This document shows, in pieces, positions 31,926 through 40,094 of a stretch of 64,000 nucleotides of DNA. Both the position numbers and the translations under genes were made by a program. The notes beneath the pieces were generated by a model that was not told the origin of the DNA, did not search any database, and saw only the letters and a list, made by a program, of their open reading frames with translations. Origin of the DNA: Nonomuraea rubra (lineage in GTDB: Bacteria > Actinomycetota > Actinomycetes > Streptosporangiales > Streptosporangiaceae). The number at the start of each line of letters is the position of its first letter. Position 1 is the first letter of the stretch. The stretch is taken from positions 4,943,001-5,007,000 of the forward strand of contig NZ_JACHMI010000001.1 in assembly GCF_014207985.1 (NCBI RefSeq), read 5' to 3'.

Positions 31926-32856
31926 CGGCGTGCACGACCAGCGCCACCGCCAGCCCGGCGACGGCGTCGGAGAGGTAGTGGTACCAGGCGTACACGACGG
32001 CGACCGTCAGCCCCGCCGTCAGCGTGCACAACACGAGGCGGACGTTCCTGGAGACGTGCCGGCGCAGGCAGAGCAGGGTGATCCAGGCGCCGGCCACGTG
32101 CGTCGAGGGGAAGCACGCGCCGGGCGGGTCGAAGGCGGCCATGATCTCGCCCTGCACGGCGGTGACCGCGTACCCGGAGGGGCCGTGCACGGCGAGCAGC
32201 TCCGGCAGCGCCAGTGCGGGGCCCGTCAGCGGGATCGCGATGAACCCCAGGTAACTGGGCAGGAACACGGCCAGCGCGGCGAACACGTAACGCTCCGCCA
32301 GCGGCACGCGGCCCCGGGCGTACAGGATCGCCGGGATCAGGAAGCAGCCGTAGAACGAGAAGTAGCAGAAGGTCAGCACCTCGGTCACCAGCGGTGAGCC
32401 GATGGCCGCCGTGACGGCGGTGTTGGGCGCGAAGCCGAGCAGCGCCGTCTCCCAGGTGTACAAATCGACGTCGAGGTAGCGCCCGTGCAGGACGCGGGAG
32501 GTGCGGGCGGCGGCGCCGTACGCGAAGGGGAGCAGGAGGAACGGCCCGGAGAACCGGGCGAACCGCACCGCCTTGCGGCCGGGAAAGCGGCGCTCGGCCT
32601 CCGCCAGCACGAGCAGGAACAGAGCCGCGAGCGCATATCCGGCGAGCAGCTCCGCCCCGTCCGCGAGGCGATTCCGGAATACGGCCACGATGAGCGCCAT
32701 GACGGCGAAATAGCCGAGCATGAGCCATTCAGCCGGGCGGAATTTCACCCTCCGGCCGAATGTCCGCCCGAAAATCTCGGCTGCCGGAATTTCCGGATTC
32801 GCCGTCAGCGGCGGGCGGGCCCGGGCCGCGCCGGGCGGGAGGTCACGAAGCGGCAC
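31885..32856 (-). CDS. PAP2-superfamily membrane enzyme, Aur1/inositolphosphotransferase-like
   Basis: A 323-residue protein with about six to eight membrane helices. The catalytic PAP2 motifs are GACFPSTHVAGAW (His253) and YAWYHYLSDAVAG (His293, Asp297). This P-S-x-H plus WYHYLSD layout, with a long hydrophobic N-terminal half, is that of the PAP2_3 group that includes fungal Aur1 inositol-phosphoceramide synthase and actinobacterial inositolphosphotransferases, rather than of soluble-loop lipid phosphatases. GTG 32856 overlaps the end of the MMPL gene by 14 bp; the ribosome binding site is weak and the start uncertain. Transfer of a phospho-head group to ceramide, or lipid-phosphate dephosphorylation, are both possible. 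Confidence 0.8.
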   Translation of the reverse strand: MPLRDLPPGAARARPPLTANPEIPAAEIFGRTFGRRVKFRPAEWLMLGYFAVMALIVAVFRNRLADGAELLAGYALAALFLLVLAEAERRFPGRKAVRFARFSGPFLLLPFAYGAAARTSRVLHGRYLDVDLYTWETALLGFAPNTAVTAAIGSPLVTEVLTFCYFSFYGCFLIPAILYARGRVPLAERYVFAALAVFLPSYLGFIAIPLTGPALALPELLAVHGPSGYAVTAVQGEIMAAFDPPGACFPSTHVAGAWITLLCLRRHVSRNVRLVLCTLTAGLTVAVVYAWYHYLSDAVAGLAVALVVHAVTERCAARPRTPG

Positions 32857-34852
32857 GCGCCGGCCACCAGATCCGCCGCCCCATGTGGTGGGCCAGCGCC
32901 GGCACGAGGAACGACCGCACGATCACCGTGTCGATGACGACCCCGATCGCCACCAGCAGCCCGAGCTGTACGACCGGCACCAGCGGCAGCACGGTCAGCA
33001 CGAAGAACGCCGCCGCCAGCACCACCCCGGCCGCGGTGATGACGCCGCCGGTCGCGCGCAGGGCGTGCAGGGTCGCCTCGCGGGTGTCGAGCCGGACGGC
33101 CTCCTCACGGACGCGGGCCATCAGGAAGATGTTGTAGTCGATGCCGAAGGCCATGAGGAAGACGAACGCGTACAGGGCGAACGACGCGTCGACGACCGGA
33201 TAGCCGAGGAACTGGGTGAACAGCGCCGAGCACAATCCCAGCGTGGCCGCGAACGACAGCACCACCGTGCCCATCAGCAGCAACGGCGCGACCAGCGAGC
33301 GCAGCAGGACGACCAGGATCAGCCCGACGACCAGCAGGATCAGCGGCACGATGAGGAACGCGTCGTCGACGAGCGCGGCCTGCACGTCGAGCAGCTCGGT
33401 GGTGAACCCGCCCACCAGGGCCGCGCCTCCCGCCGCCGCCCGCACGGCGCCGCGCAGGTCTTCCACCAGGCGTTGGGCCTCCGGCGTGTTCGGCTCCGCG
33501 GCGAGCACGACGTCGAACGTGCGCCACGGGGCGGGCGGCCCCGGCCGCATCGCCACCACGCCCTCCGCCGTGTGCACCGCCTGCTCCACGGCGGCGCTCC
33601 TGTCCTGCCTGGCCAGGACCACGACGGGGGCGCTGGCGGGGTAGTGCCGGCGCAGGGCGTCGTAGCCGGCGACGGAGTCCGTACGCATCGTGAACAGGGA
33701 CGACGGCGGGATGCCCGAGGCGTCGAGCGTGGTCAGGCCCAGGCAGAGCATGGTCAGCAGCAGGGCGGAGCCCGCCCAGGCGAGGCGGGGGCGCTGGCCG
33801 ACGAAGCCCGCCACGCCCCGCCACAGCCCGTCGCGCGCCGTCTCCCCGGGGCGCGGCGTGCTCGGCCAGAACGCGCGCCGCCCGCCCAGGAGCATCAGCG
33901 CGGGCAGCAGCGTCACCATCACGGCCGTCGTGATCAGGATGCCGACGGCGGCCGCCGCGCCGATGGAGCGCAGCGCGTGCGTGTCGGCCACCACGAGGCA
34001 GCCGACGCCGCCCGCCACCGTCAGGGCCGAGGCGACGACCGTGCGGATGCCGCCCGACAGCGCGTCCTTGAGCGCCGCGGCCTCGTCGGCGGTGGTGCGC
34101 AGCCGTTCGCGGTAGCGGGCGACGAGCAGCAGCGCGTAGTCGGTGGCGACGCCGAACACCAGCACGGTGAAGACCTCGGGGGTGGCGGCCCGCAGCGTCA
34201 TCAGCCCCGAGCGGGCCAGCGCGTAGATCGCGGCGGCGGAGCACAGGTAGGCCACCACCACGGCCAGCATGGGGATCACCCACAGGACGGGGCTGCGGTA
34301 GACGGCGAGCAGCACCAGGAGCACCACGGCCAGGCTGAGCGCCAGCAGCGTGCCGTCGACCCGGCGGAAGGAGTCGACGTAGTCGGCCGCGGCGCCGCCC
34401 GCGCCGCTCACGTGGCTGATCAGCCCCGGCGGGCTGCCCTCGGCGGTGATCTGGCGCAGCCGCTCGACCAGCGGGCTGACGAGCACGCCGGGCTTGCCGG
34501 ACAGCAGCACGGTGACCTGGAGCGCGTGCCCGTCGGCGCTGGGCAGGGGGTCGGACGCCATGCCGACCACCCCGGGGACGCTCGCGAACTGCCGCAGGTC
34601 CTGCCGGGCCGCCCGGAGATCGGCCCGCTGGAGCGGCCCGGGGCGTTCGTAGACCACGAGGGCGGGCACCACCCGGCCGGACTGCTTGGCCAGCAGGTCG
34701 AGGACGCGGGCGGACTCGGCGCCGCGGGCGAGCATGGAGCTGCCGCTGGTGACGCGGACGTCGTCCAGCGGGCCGCTCGCGAGCACGGCGGCGACGGCGA
34801 TGGCCACCCATGCGACGACCACGCCGGCCGCGATTTTTCGCGCAGCCCCCAT
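32843..34852 (-). CDS. MMPL/RND-family transporter
   Basis: A 669-residue RND-type exporter with about 12 helices arranged as two repeats. The first half opens with helix AAGVVVAWVAIAVAAVLASG and an extracytoplasmic loop of about 130 residues; core helices contain VFGVATDYALLLVARYRERL in the first half and FGIDYNIFLMARVREEAVRL in the second, the pair of D-Y motifs expected for proton coupling in MMPL proteins. Mycobacterial MmpL proteins carry cell-envelope lipids. ATG 34852 or TTG 34870 may be the start. It forms an operon with the PAP2 gene downstream and converges on the ACP operon, so export of the lipid made there is a natural proposal. Confidence 0.92.
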   Translation of the reverse strand: MGAARKIAAGVVVAWVAIAVAAVLASGPLDDVRVTSGSSMLARGAESARVLDLLAKQSGRVVPALVVYERPGPLQRADLRAARQDLRQFASVPGVVGMASDPLPSADGHALQVTVLLSGKPGVLVSPLVERLRQITAEGSPPGLISHVSGAGGAAADYVDSFRRVDGTLLALSLAVVLLVLLAVYRSPVLWVIPMLAVVVAYLCSAAAIYALARSGLMTLRAATPEVFTVLVFGVATDYALLLVARYRERLRTTADEAAALKDALSGGIRTVVASALTVAGGVGCLVVADTHALRSIGAAAAVGILITTAVMVTLLPALMLLGGRRAFWPSTPRPGETARDGLWRGVAGFVGQRPRLAWAGSALLLTMLCLGLTTLDASGIPPSSLFTMRTDSVAGYDALRRHYPASAPVVVLARQDRSAAVEQAVHTAEGVVAMRPGPPAPWRTFDVVLAAEPNTPEAQRLVEDLRGAVRAAAGGAALVGGFTTELLDVQAALVDDAFLIVPLILLVVGLILVVLLRSLVAPLLLMGTVVLSFAATLGLCSALFTQFLGYPVVDASFALYAFVFLMAFGIDYNIFLMARVREEAVRLDTREATLHALRATGGVITAAGVVLAAAFFVLTVLPLVPVVQLGLLVAIGVVIDTVIVRSFLVPALAHHMGRRIWWPARAAS

Positions 34853-34900
34853 ACGAAACAAAACCGACAATTCCCGCCCACCCCCGGCCTCGGTGTGAAA

Positions 34901-34914
34901 GTGCCGGCCGGCAC
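34901..34914. promoter_or_regulatory. 14-bp perfect palindrome upstream of MMPL gene
   Basis: GTGCCGGCCGGCAC is fully self-complementary and lies about 50 bp upstream of the MMPL start, within the 171-bp gap to the EEP-family gene. It could be an operator for the MMPL-PAP2 operon. A lower-GC stretch (34920-34960) follows. Nothing else was found in this gap. Confidence 0.4.
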
Positions 34915-35023
34915 GTAGACGATAAATTCCCGGTCCTGCTTAAACAACTTTTTGCAGGTGTCTCATATTCGCGTCATGACCGGAACAAACGGGACATGGC
35001 CGGATTGGATTTCTCTCGTACGC

Positions 35024-36010
35024 TCAGCCCTTGATCCGCAGGTCCGCGAAGAGCGCGCGGTGATCGGAACCCGGCACGTCGAACACCTGAACCCCCGCCG
35101 CCGACCCCCGCCCGTCCGTCAGCACGTGGTCGATGGCCACCAGCGGCGGCAGCGAGCGCCCGTGCGGCCAGGTCGGGGTCAGCCCCTGCCCGGTGGAGGC
35201 CGCCGCGTCCGTGTAGCCGGTGTCGAGCAGCCGGCGGAAGACCGCGTGGTCGAGCGTGGCGTTGAAGTCGCCCGCCAGGATCCTGGGCGGCCCGGAGGCC
35301 GGCGCCGGCGGCAGGGCGGAGAGCCCCGCCTCCCACTCCGGCACCGTCGAGGGCACGGGCGCGACCGGGTGCACGACCACCACCTCCACGGCCGAACCGC
35401 CGGGCAGCGACACCTCGACCACCGGCATGTGGTGCCCGACCGGCCGGAACAGCCCCGTGCGCTCGGTCATCGGATGGCGGGAGTAGACGCCGCTGCCCTC
35501 CGGGCCGCGGAAGTCGGCCCTGCCCACGTGGTACGGCAGCAGCTCCGCCAGCCCGGCCGCCGCCAGCCGGTCCCTGGCCGAGTACGTCAGCTCCTGGATG
35601 CTCAGCACGTCCACGTTCAGCCTGCGGGCCAGATCGACGATCACCGTCGCGTCGCCGCGCCCGCCGTTGAGGTTGGCCGTCAGCACCCGCAGCGCCCGGC
35701 CGCCGGCGGAGGCGTCGCCGCCGCCCAGCGCCCGCGGCAGCACGCACCAGGCCAGGCAGGCGCACACCGCCAGCATGATCGCGATCGCGGCCCGGCTGCG
35801 CAGCAGCGCCACGACCCCCAGCACGAGCAGCGCGGCGAGGGCGAAGTAGGGCGTGAAGGAGACCATCGGCACCAGGAAGACGCCCGCCTCCAGCCCGCCG
35901 AGCCGCACGGCCGTCCCCGCCGCGAACAGCACGGCCACCCCGACGGCCACCCGCCTGCGCCACACCCGGCGGGGCCTTGCCCGCCGCTCCGTCTCCACAG
36001 CCTCTCGCAC
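35024..36010 (-). CDS. Membrane-anchored endonuclease/exonuclease/phosphatase-family hydrolase
   Basis: A 328-residue protein with three N-terminal membrane helices (about 18-95: VAVGVAVLFAAGTAVRLGG, FTPYFALAALLVLGVVALL, AIAIMLAVCACLAWCVLP) and an extracytoplasmic EEP domain. Metal-site and catalytic motifs: LTANLNGG, SIQELTY, GVYSRHPM, LAGDFNATLDH, AIDHVLT and GSDHRALFADL. The superfamily includes nucleases, phosphoinositide phosphatases and neutral sphingomyelinases; a role in turning over sphingolipids made by the neighbouring cluster is possible but only by proximity. The start is one of GTG 36010, 35998 or 36016. It diverges from the FG-GAP lipoprotein. Confidence 0.85.
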   Translation of the reverse strand: MREAVETERRARPRRVWRRRVAVGVAVLFAAGTAVRLGGLEAGVFLVPMVSFTPYFALAALLVLGVVALLRSRAAIAIMLAVCACLAWCVLPRALGGGDASAGGRALRVLTANLNGGRGDATVIVDLARRLNVDVLSIQELTYSARDRLAAAGLAELLPYHVGRADFRGPEGSGVYSRHPMTERTGLFRPVGHHMPVVEVSLPGGSAVEVVVVHPVAPVPSTVPEWEAGLSALPPAPASGPPRILAGDFNATLDHAVFRRLLDTGYTDAAASTGQGLTPTWPHGRSLPPLVAIDHVLTDGRGSAAGVQVFDVPGSDHRALFADLRIKG

Positions 36011-36089
36011 CAGCACAGCCGCACAGGCTAAACAGACATTCTTAACGCCGCATGAGGAAAGGCGGCGCGCTGGCCTAGGCTGTGGGACT

Positions 36090-37424
36090 GTGCCGCGAAA
36101 GGCGATGATCGTGTTGATGGCAGCCGTGGCGCTCGCGGGCTGCGGCGCCGGGCCGGGCCCCGGCGGCTCCGGCTCCGGCTCCACGCCCCGCCCCGAGCCC
36201 GCCGTGCCGCCGGCCACCACGCCGGTGCCGCCCACCTCCGCCGACGCCTCCGCCGGGTCGCCGGGCCCCCGCTCCGTCACGGCCTCGCGAGGGCGGGGGA
36301 AGGCCGGCGATGTCAACGGCGACGGGTACGCGGACCTGGTGGCGGAGTTCGGCCCGGCGGACGGCAGGCGGCTGGGCGTCGTCCACGGCTCGCCGGAAGG
36401 GCTCGTCCCGTCCGAGGCGGTGGCCGTGCCGCGCGAGACGTTCACCTCGTGGCCGGCCGCCGGGGGCGCCGGGGCCGATCTCGACGGCGACGGCTTCGGC
36501 GACGTGCTCGCCTACGGAGGGCCGGACGACGGCCCGCAGGGTCCGCACGTCTTCTGGGGCGGCCCGGACGGCATCGCCGCGAGGACGGGCCCCACACCCG
36601 TCAGACCCCCGGGGCCGGGAGGGCAGATCCACTCCCGGGCGGTCGCGGGCGACTTCGACGGCGACGGCGCCGCGGACCTGGCGATGGCCACCCCGCCCAG
36701 GTCGGGCGGCCTCGCCGAGGACCTGACCATCCTGTACGGGCCGTTCACCCGGAAGGGCGTCCCCGCTAGGAGCGACGTCCGCGACTCGCCGACCGGCGGG
36801 GACTTCTGGCGGCTGACGGCGGACGAGATCGGCCGCGGCCGGGCCACCGCGCTGCTCGTCCACGAGGGCGACGACGGCGAGCAGACCAGCGGCTGGCTGC
36901 TCGCCGCCGGCCCCGGCGGCCTGGCGAAGTCCGGCAGGAAGCTCAACCAGGGCATGGCGGCCGCGTTCGGGGACTTCGACGGCGACGGCGCCAGGGACGT
37001 CGCGGTCGGCGACGACGGCAGCCGCAACAACGAGCCCGGCTACGAGACCGAGCCGCCCTCCGTGCACCGCACGCTGACCGTCTACTACGGCAACGGCCGG
37101 CAGGCGGCCTTCCAGGGCTCCGCCGGCGCCGCGGTCGCGGGCGACTTCGACGGCGACGGCGACGACGACCTCGCCTTCGGCGGTGCGGCTCCCACCCGGG
37201 ACGTGAGCGCCACCGCGCCGAAGGTCTTCTGGGGGGGCGCCGGCGGCCTCGCACCGGGCGGCGGAGTCGCCGGCCTGGCCGAGGCCGCGCCGCTGGCGGC
37301 GGGCGACTACGACGGCGACGGTGACGACGAGCTCGTGCTCATCACAGGGGACGACTCCACCATCGTGGTGACGGACGGGCGGCAGGAGCTGACCCGCTTC
37401 GGCACCACCGAGGTGCCGTCATGA
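36090..37424 (+). CDS. FG-GAP repeat lipoprotein
   Basis: A 444-residue exported lipoprotein: signal MPRKAMIVLMAAVALAGC with lipobox Cys18, a Gly/Ser/Pro-rich linker (about 19-70), then six FG-GAP/VCBS-type blades each marked by a calcium-binding DxDxDG loop: DVNGDGYADL, DLDGDGFGDV, DFDGDGAADL, DFDGDGARDV, DFDGDGDDDL, DYDGDGDDEL. The fold is an integrin-alpha-like propeller on the cell surface; function is unknown. TAGGCT at 36076-36081 is 8 bp before GTG 36090, so the transcript may be leaderless. Its end overlaps the convergent hydrolase gene by 6 bp. Confidence 0.85.
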   Translation: MPRKAMIVLMAAVALAGCGAGPGPGGSGSGSTPRPEPAVPPATTPVPPTSADASAGSPGPRSVTASRGRGKAGDVNGDGYADLVAEFGPADGRRLGVVHGSPEGLVPSEAVAVPRETFTSWPAAGGAGADLDGDGFGDVLAYGGPDDGPQGPHVFWGGPDGIAARTGPTPVRPPGPGGQIHSRAVAGDFDGDGAADLAMATPPRSGGLAEDLTILYGPFTRKGVPARSDVRDSPTGGDFWRLTADEIGRGRATALLVHEGDDGEQTSGWLLAAGPGGLAKSGRKLNQGMAAAFGDFDGDGARDVAVGDDGSRNNEPGYETEPPSVHRTLTVYYGNGRQAAFQGSAGAAVAGDFDGDGDDDLAFGGAAPTRDVSATAPKVFWGGAGGLAPGGGVAGLAEAAPLAAGDYDGDGDDELVLITGDDSTIVVTDGRQELTRFGTTEVPS

Positions 37425-38594
37425 GCGCTGCAGGGCCTTGAAGTCCTTCAGCCAGTAGTTGGGCGCCGACGTCCCGTTGCCGGGGCTCTTGGCGGTGTAC
37501 GGCACGAACACGCTGTTCAGCAGCCACGGATCCTTGTTGGGCCCGAAGTTCCCGACCATCAGGTCGTCCTGCTTGAACCCGTACGTGGCCACCGCCAGCC
37601 GTCCCGTCCCCCGGTACAGCGCCAGTTGCGAGCGCAGGAAGCCGGCCTGCTCCATGAACCACGGGCTGCCGGTCAGGAAGTCGTTCCACTGCTTGCGGCT
37701 GAACGGCTCGTCGATGGCGGCCTTGATCACCTCCCAGACCTTGGTGCCGGGGGCGAACCCGTACCGCTCGGCGAACTCCCCGGACACCGGGTCCTGGAGG
37801 TGCCGCTTCCAGTACCACACGAGCGAGAACTCGGTCACGAGGTACGTCTGGTCGGGCCGCATCCTCGGCAGGATGAAGTCGAGGAACGCCTGCGCGTTCT
37901 CCGGCGCCGGGATGTGCGGGTGGATGTCGACGCCCTGGATCTCGGGCGTCTCGCGGACGAAGGCCATCCAGCGCTCGGCGGCCGGGGTGCGGCGGTCGGC
38001 CAGGTCGAGGCGGTTGAGGGCGCCCATGTAGAGGGTGGTGCGGCAGTTCGTGCCGCAGTGCTCGCGGCGGTGGTCGATGACGTGCCGGGCGACGGTCTCG
38101 TAGAAGACGTTGAGCCGCTCGTCGCGCTCGGCGGGCAGGCTCTCGATGAACGGCTCGTTACCGATAGCCAGGATGTCCACCTTGTTCAGCACCGTGGGCA
38201 GCACCCGGTCGAGCCGCGCCAGCTCCGCGGCCATCGCGGCGCTGCCGGGCTGCGGGAAGGAGGCGGCGTTGTAGGGCCACTTGAGGCTCAGGATGGTGTC
38301 GTAGCCGCGGCTTCCCGCTTCGGTGATCGTGCTGATCGCGAAGTGCCCGGCCGGGTCGCCCTGGTCGGTGGCGGGCATCGGGTAGAAGCCGCGTACCCAG
38401 CGGGTGCCGGACTCGCGCAGCTCGCGGTAGTCGAGGGCGTCGAGGTTCTGGTTGAAGTTCGCGCCGAGGGCGCCGTGGGCGGCGGGGAGCTGTTCGGTCA
38501 CGGGGGTGCCTCCCTGAGCGGTGGCGGCGGGAGTGAGGGGCGAGACCGTGACAAGGGCCACGGTCATCGCGACGATCGACAGTCGACGAAGCAA
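37419..38594 (-). CDS. Secreted TIM-barrel glycoside hydrolase-like protein
   Basis: A 391-residue exported protein. Signal peptide about 1-26 (LSIVAMTVALVTVSPLTPA). The mature part has clan GH-A features: the putative acid/base E147 in ILAIGNEPFIES after strand 4 and the putative nucleophile E255 in YLVTEFSLVWYW at strand 7, with ILSLKWPY at strand 2. Two cysteines (HCGTNC) may form a disulfide. No named GH family was recognised. TTG 38594 is the only start that keeps the signal peptide. Its promoter carries the same LacI operator as the arabinoside importer, which places it in that regulon, perhaps as the extracellular polymer-attacking enzyme. Confidence 0.75.
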   Translation of the reverse strand: MLRRLSIVAMTVALVTVSPLTPAATAQGGTPVTEQLPAAHGALGANFNQNLDALDYRELRESGTRWVRGFYPMPATDQGDPAGHFAISTITEAGSRGYDTILSLKWPYNAASFPQPGSAAMAAELARLDRVLPTVLNKVDILAIGNEPFIESLPAERDERLNVFYETVARHVIDHRREHCGTNCRTTLYMGALNRLDLADRRTPAAERWMAFVRETPEIQGVDIHPHIPAPENAQAFLDFILPRMRPDQTYLVTEFSLVWYWKRHLQDPVSGEFAERYGFAPGTKVWEVIKAAIDEPFSRKQWNDFLTGSPWFMEQAGFLRSQLALYRGTGRLAVATYGFKQDDLMVGNFGPNKDPWLLNSVFVPYTAKSPGNGTSAPNYWLKDFKALQRS

Positions 38595-38645
38595 GGTGCC
38601 TGCTCTCTGACGGGTTGGGGGAGATCGTCATCGACGCGGTTTCAT

Positions 38646-38657
38646 GTTTGCGCTAAC
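38646..38657. promoter_or_regulatory. LacI operator in the promoter of the secreted hydrolase gene
   Basis: GTTTGCGCTAAC is a near-perfect palindrome (GTTnGCGCnAAC). The wider 15-bp sequence ATGTTTGCGCTAACT is found inverted at 39977-39994. On the minus strand a TTGACA hexamer (38673-38668) lies just upstream, so the operator sits in the spacer or -10 region of the promoter for the gene starting at 38594. The remaining part of the 182-bp gap shows no gene. Confidence 0.7.
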
Positions 38658-38776
38658 TTCACCGGCCTGTCAACGGCCGATCGTCGGTTGTGAGGGCCGG
38701 GGCACGTCCAGCGGGGTCCTGGAGGCTGCGGACGCGAGGGGGCGTGGCCGGCGGCCGCGAGCAGGCGGCCGCGCGT

Positions 38777-39781
38777 TCAGTGGCGGGCGGTGGGTGGCGG
38801 GGCGGTGGAGGCGCGGACGATCAGCTCCGGGCGGACGAACCGGCTGGCCGGCTGGGGCGCGCCGGTCCCGCGCGGCTCCTCGATCCGCGCGATCAGGTGC
38901 TCCACGCAGCGCCGCCCCACCGTCTCCAGATCCTGCCGGACCGTGGTCAGCGGCGGCGTCAGGAACGGCGCGAAGTCCAGGTCGTCGAAGCCCACGACGC
39001 TCAGGTCGCCGGGCACCCGCCGCCCCAGCTCCGCCGCCGCCCGCAGCACGCCCACGGCCATCTGGTCGTTGGCCGCGAACACGGCGGTCACGTCGTCATC
39101 GGCCAGCAGGCGCAGCGCGGCGTCGTACCCGGAGCGCGGCGACCAGTCCCCGGCGACGGGCGGCGGGACCGCGCGCCCCGAGCGCTTGAGCTGCCGCTGC
39201 CAGGCCGCCCGCCGCCGCTGCGCCGGGTTGGAGCCGGCCGGGCCGGCGACGTGGTGCACGGTGGCGTGGCCGAGCCCGAGCAGGTGGTCGACGGCCGCGC
39301 GGGCCCCAGCGGCCTCGTCCATGCCGAACGTCGGGTGCTTGTGCGCCGCCCTGCTGTCGGCGATGACGAGCGGCACCTCCTCCGGCAGCCGCAGGTGCGG
39401 GGTGTCGAGCACGCGCGCCTCGATCACGATCACGCCGTCCACCGCCCGGTCGGTGAGCCCGCGTACGGCGGCGCGCACGTCCTTCTCGGTGGGCCCGTCC
39501 ACCACGGCCACGCTGACGGAGTAGCCGCGCGCCTGGGCGCCCGTCACGACCGCCTCGACGATGCGCACGTTGAGCACGGCGCTGAGGTTGAACATGACCA
39601 CGCCGATCGTGCCGAACCGGCCCGTGGCCAGCGCCCTGGCGGCGATGTTGGCGCGGTAGCCGAGCTGCTGCATGGCCGCCTCGACCCTGAGCCGCGTCGC
39701 GGCGGTCACGCGGTCGTTGCCGTTGACGACCCGTGACACGGTCTGGCCCGACACTCCGGCGAGCTTGGCGACGTCCGCCAT
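38777..39781 (-). CDS. LacI family transcriptional regulator (arabinoside locus)
   Basis: A 334-residue repressor starting with the headpiece MADVAKLAGVSGQTVSRVVN and hinge ANIAARALATGRFGTIGVVM. The effector domain carries HPTFGMDEAAGARAAVDHLL, FAANDQMAVGVLRAAAELGR and LSVVGFDDLDFAPFLTPPLT. ATG 39781 is set by GGAGGG 6 bp upstream. It lies between the secreted hydrolase gene and the divergent importer operon, both of which have the GTTnGCGCnAAC operator, so it is the likely repressor of both, released by an arabinose- or arabinoside-type ligand. Confidence 0.93.
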   Translation of the reverse strand: MADVAKLAGVSGQTVSRVVNGNDRVTAATRLRVEAAMQQLGYRANIAARALATGRFGTIGVVMFNLSAVLNVRIVEAVVTGAQARGYSVSVAVVDGPTEKDVRAAVRGLTDRAVDGVIVIEARVLDTPHLRLPEEVPLVIADSRAAHKHPTFGMDEAAGARAAVDHLLGLGHATVHHVAGPAGSNPAQRRRAAWQRQLKRSGRAVPPPVAGDWSPRSGYDAALRLLADDDVTAVFAANDQMAVGVLRAAAELGRRVPGDLSVVGFDDLDFAPFLTPPLTTVRQDLETVGRRCVEHLIARIEEPRGTGAPQPASRFVRPELIVRASTAPPPTARH

Positions 39782-39953
39782 GGACGGCCCTCCGGACGCC
39801 CTCGTCCCCGGTGATCGCACCACGCCCGGCTGTCTCCCTTCGTCAGGGCAGCACGTTACGCGGGCTGCCGCGAGGTGGAACGCCGACAGGCTACCCCGGT
39901 GCGATTCCGGCGCGGAATCGGCCCGTCGGCGGGTGGATCTCACCAACACGTTC

Positions 39954-39991
39954 TTGACGCTGATAGGCGCCAGCCCTAAGTTAGCGCAAAC
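39954..39991 (+). promoter_or_regulatory. Promoter and LacI operator of the arabinoside importer operon
   Basis: TTGACG (39954-39959), a 17-bp spacer and TAAGTT (39977-39982) form a strong promoter. GTTAGCGCAAAC (39980-39991) overlaps the -10 and start point, the classic position for repression. The 313-bp region 39782-40094 otherwise contains only an 11-bp direct repeat, AGTCGAAGACA, at 40050 and 40065, and no gene. Confidence 0.75.
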
Positions 39992-40094
39992 ATAGATCCG
40001 CTCCGGGGGGTCCTGGTTCGCCAGGGTGAGCGGACCAGGTCGGTGACCGAGTCGAAGACACGGCAGTCGAAGACATAGACATTGAGGAGTCGCC

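Noticed and set aside
35853..36089. Upstream extension of the FG-GAP lipoprotein
   Set aside because: It would overlap the EEP gene start and place the lipoprotein signal in the middle of the protein.
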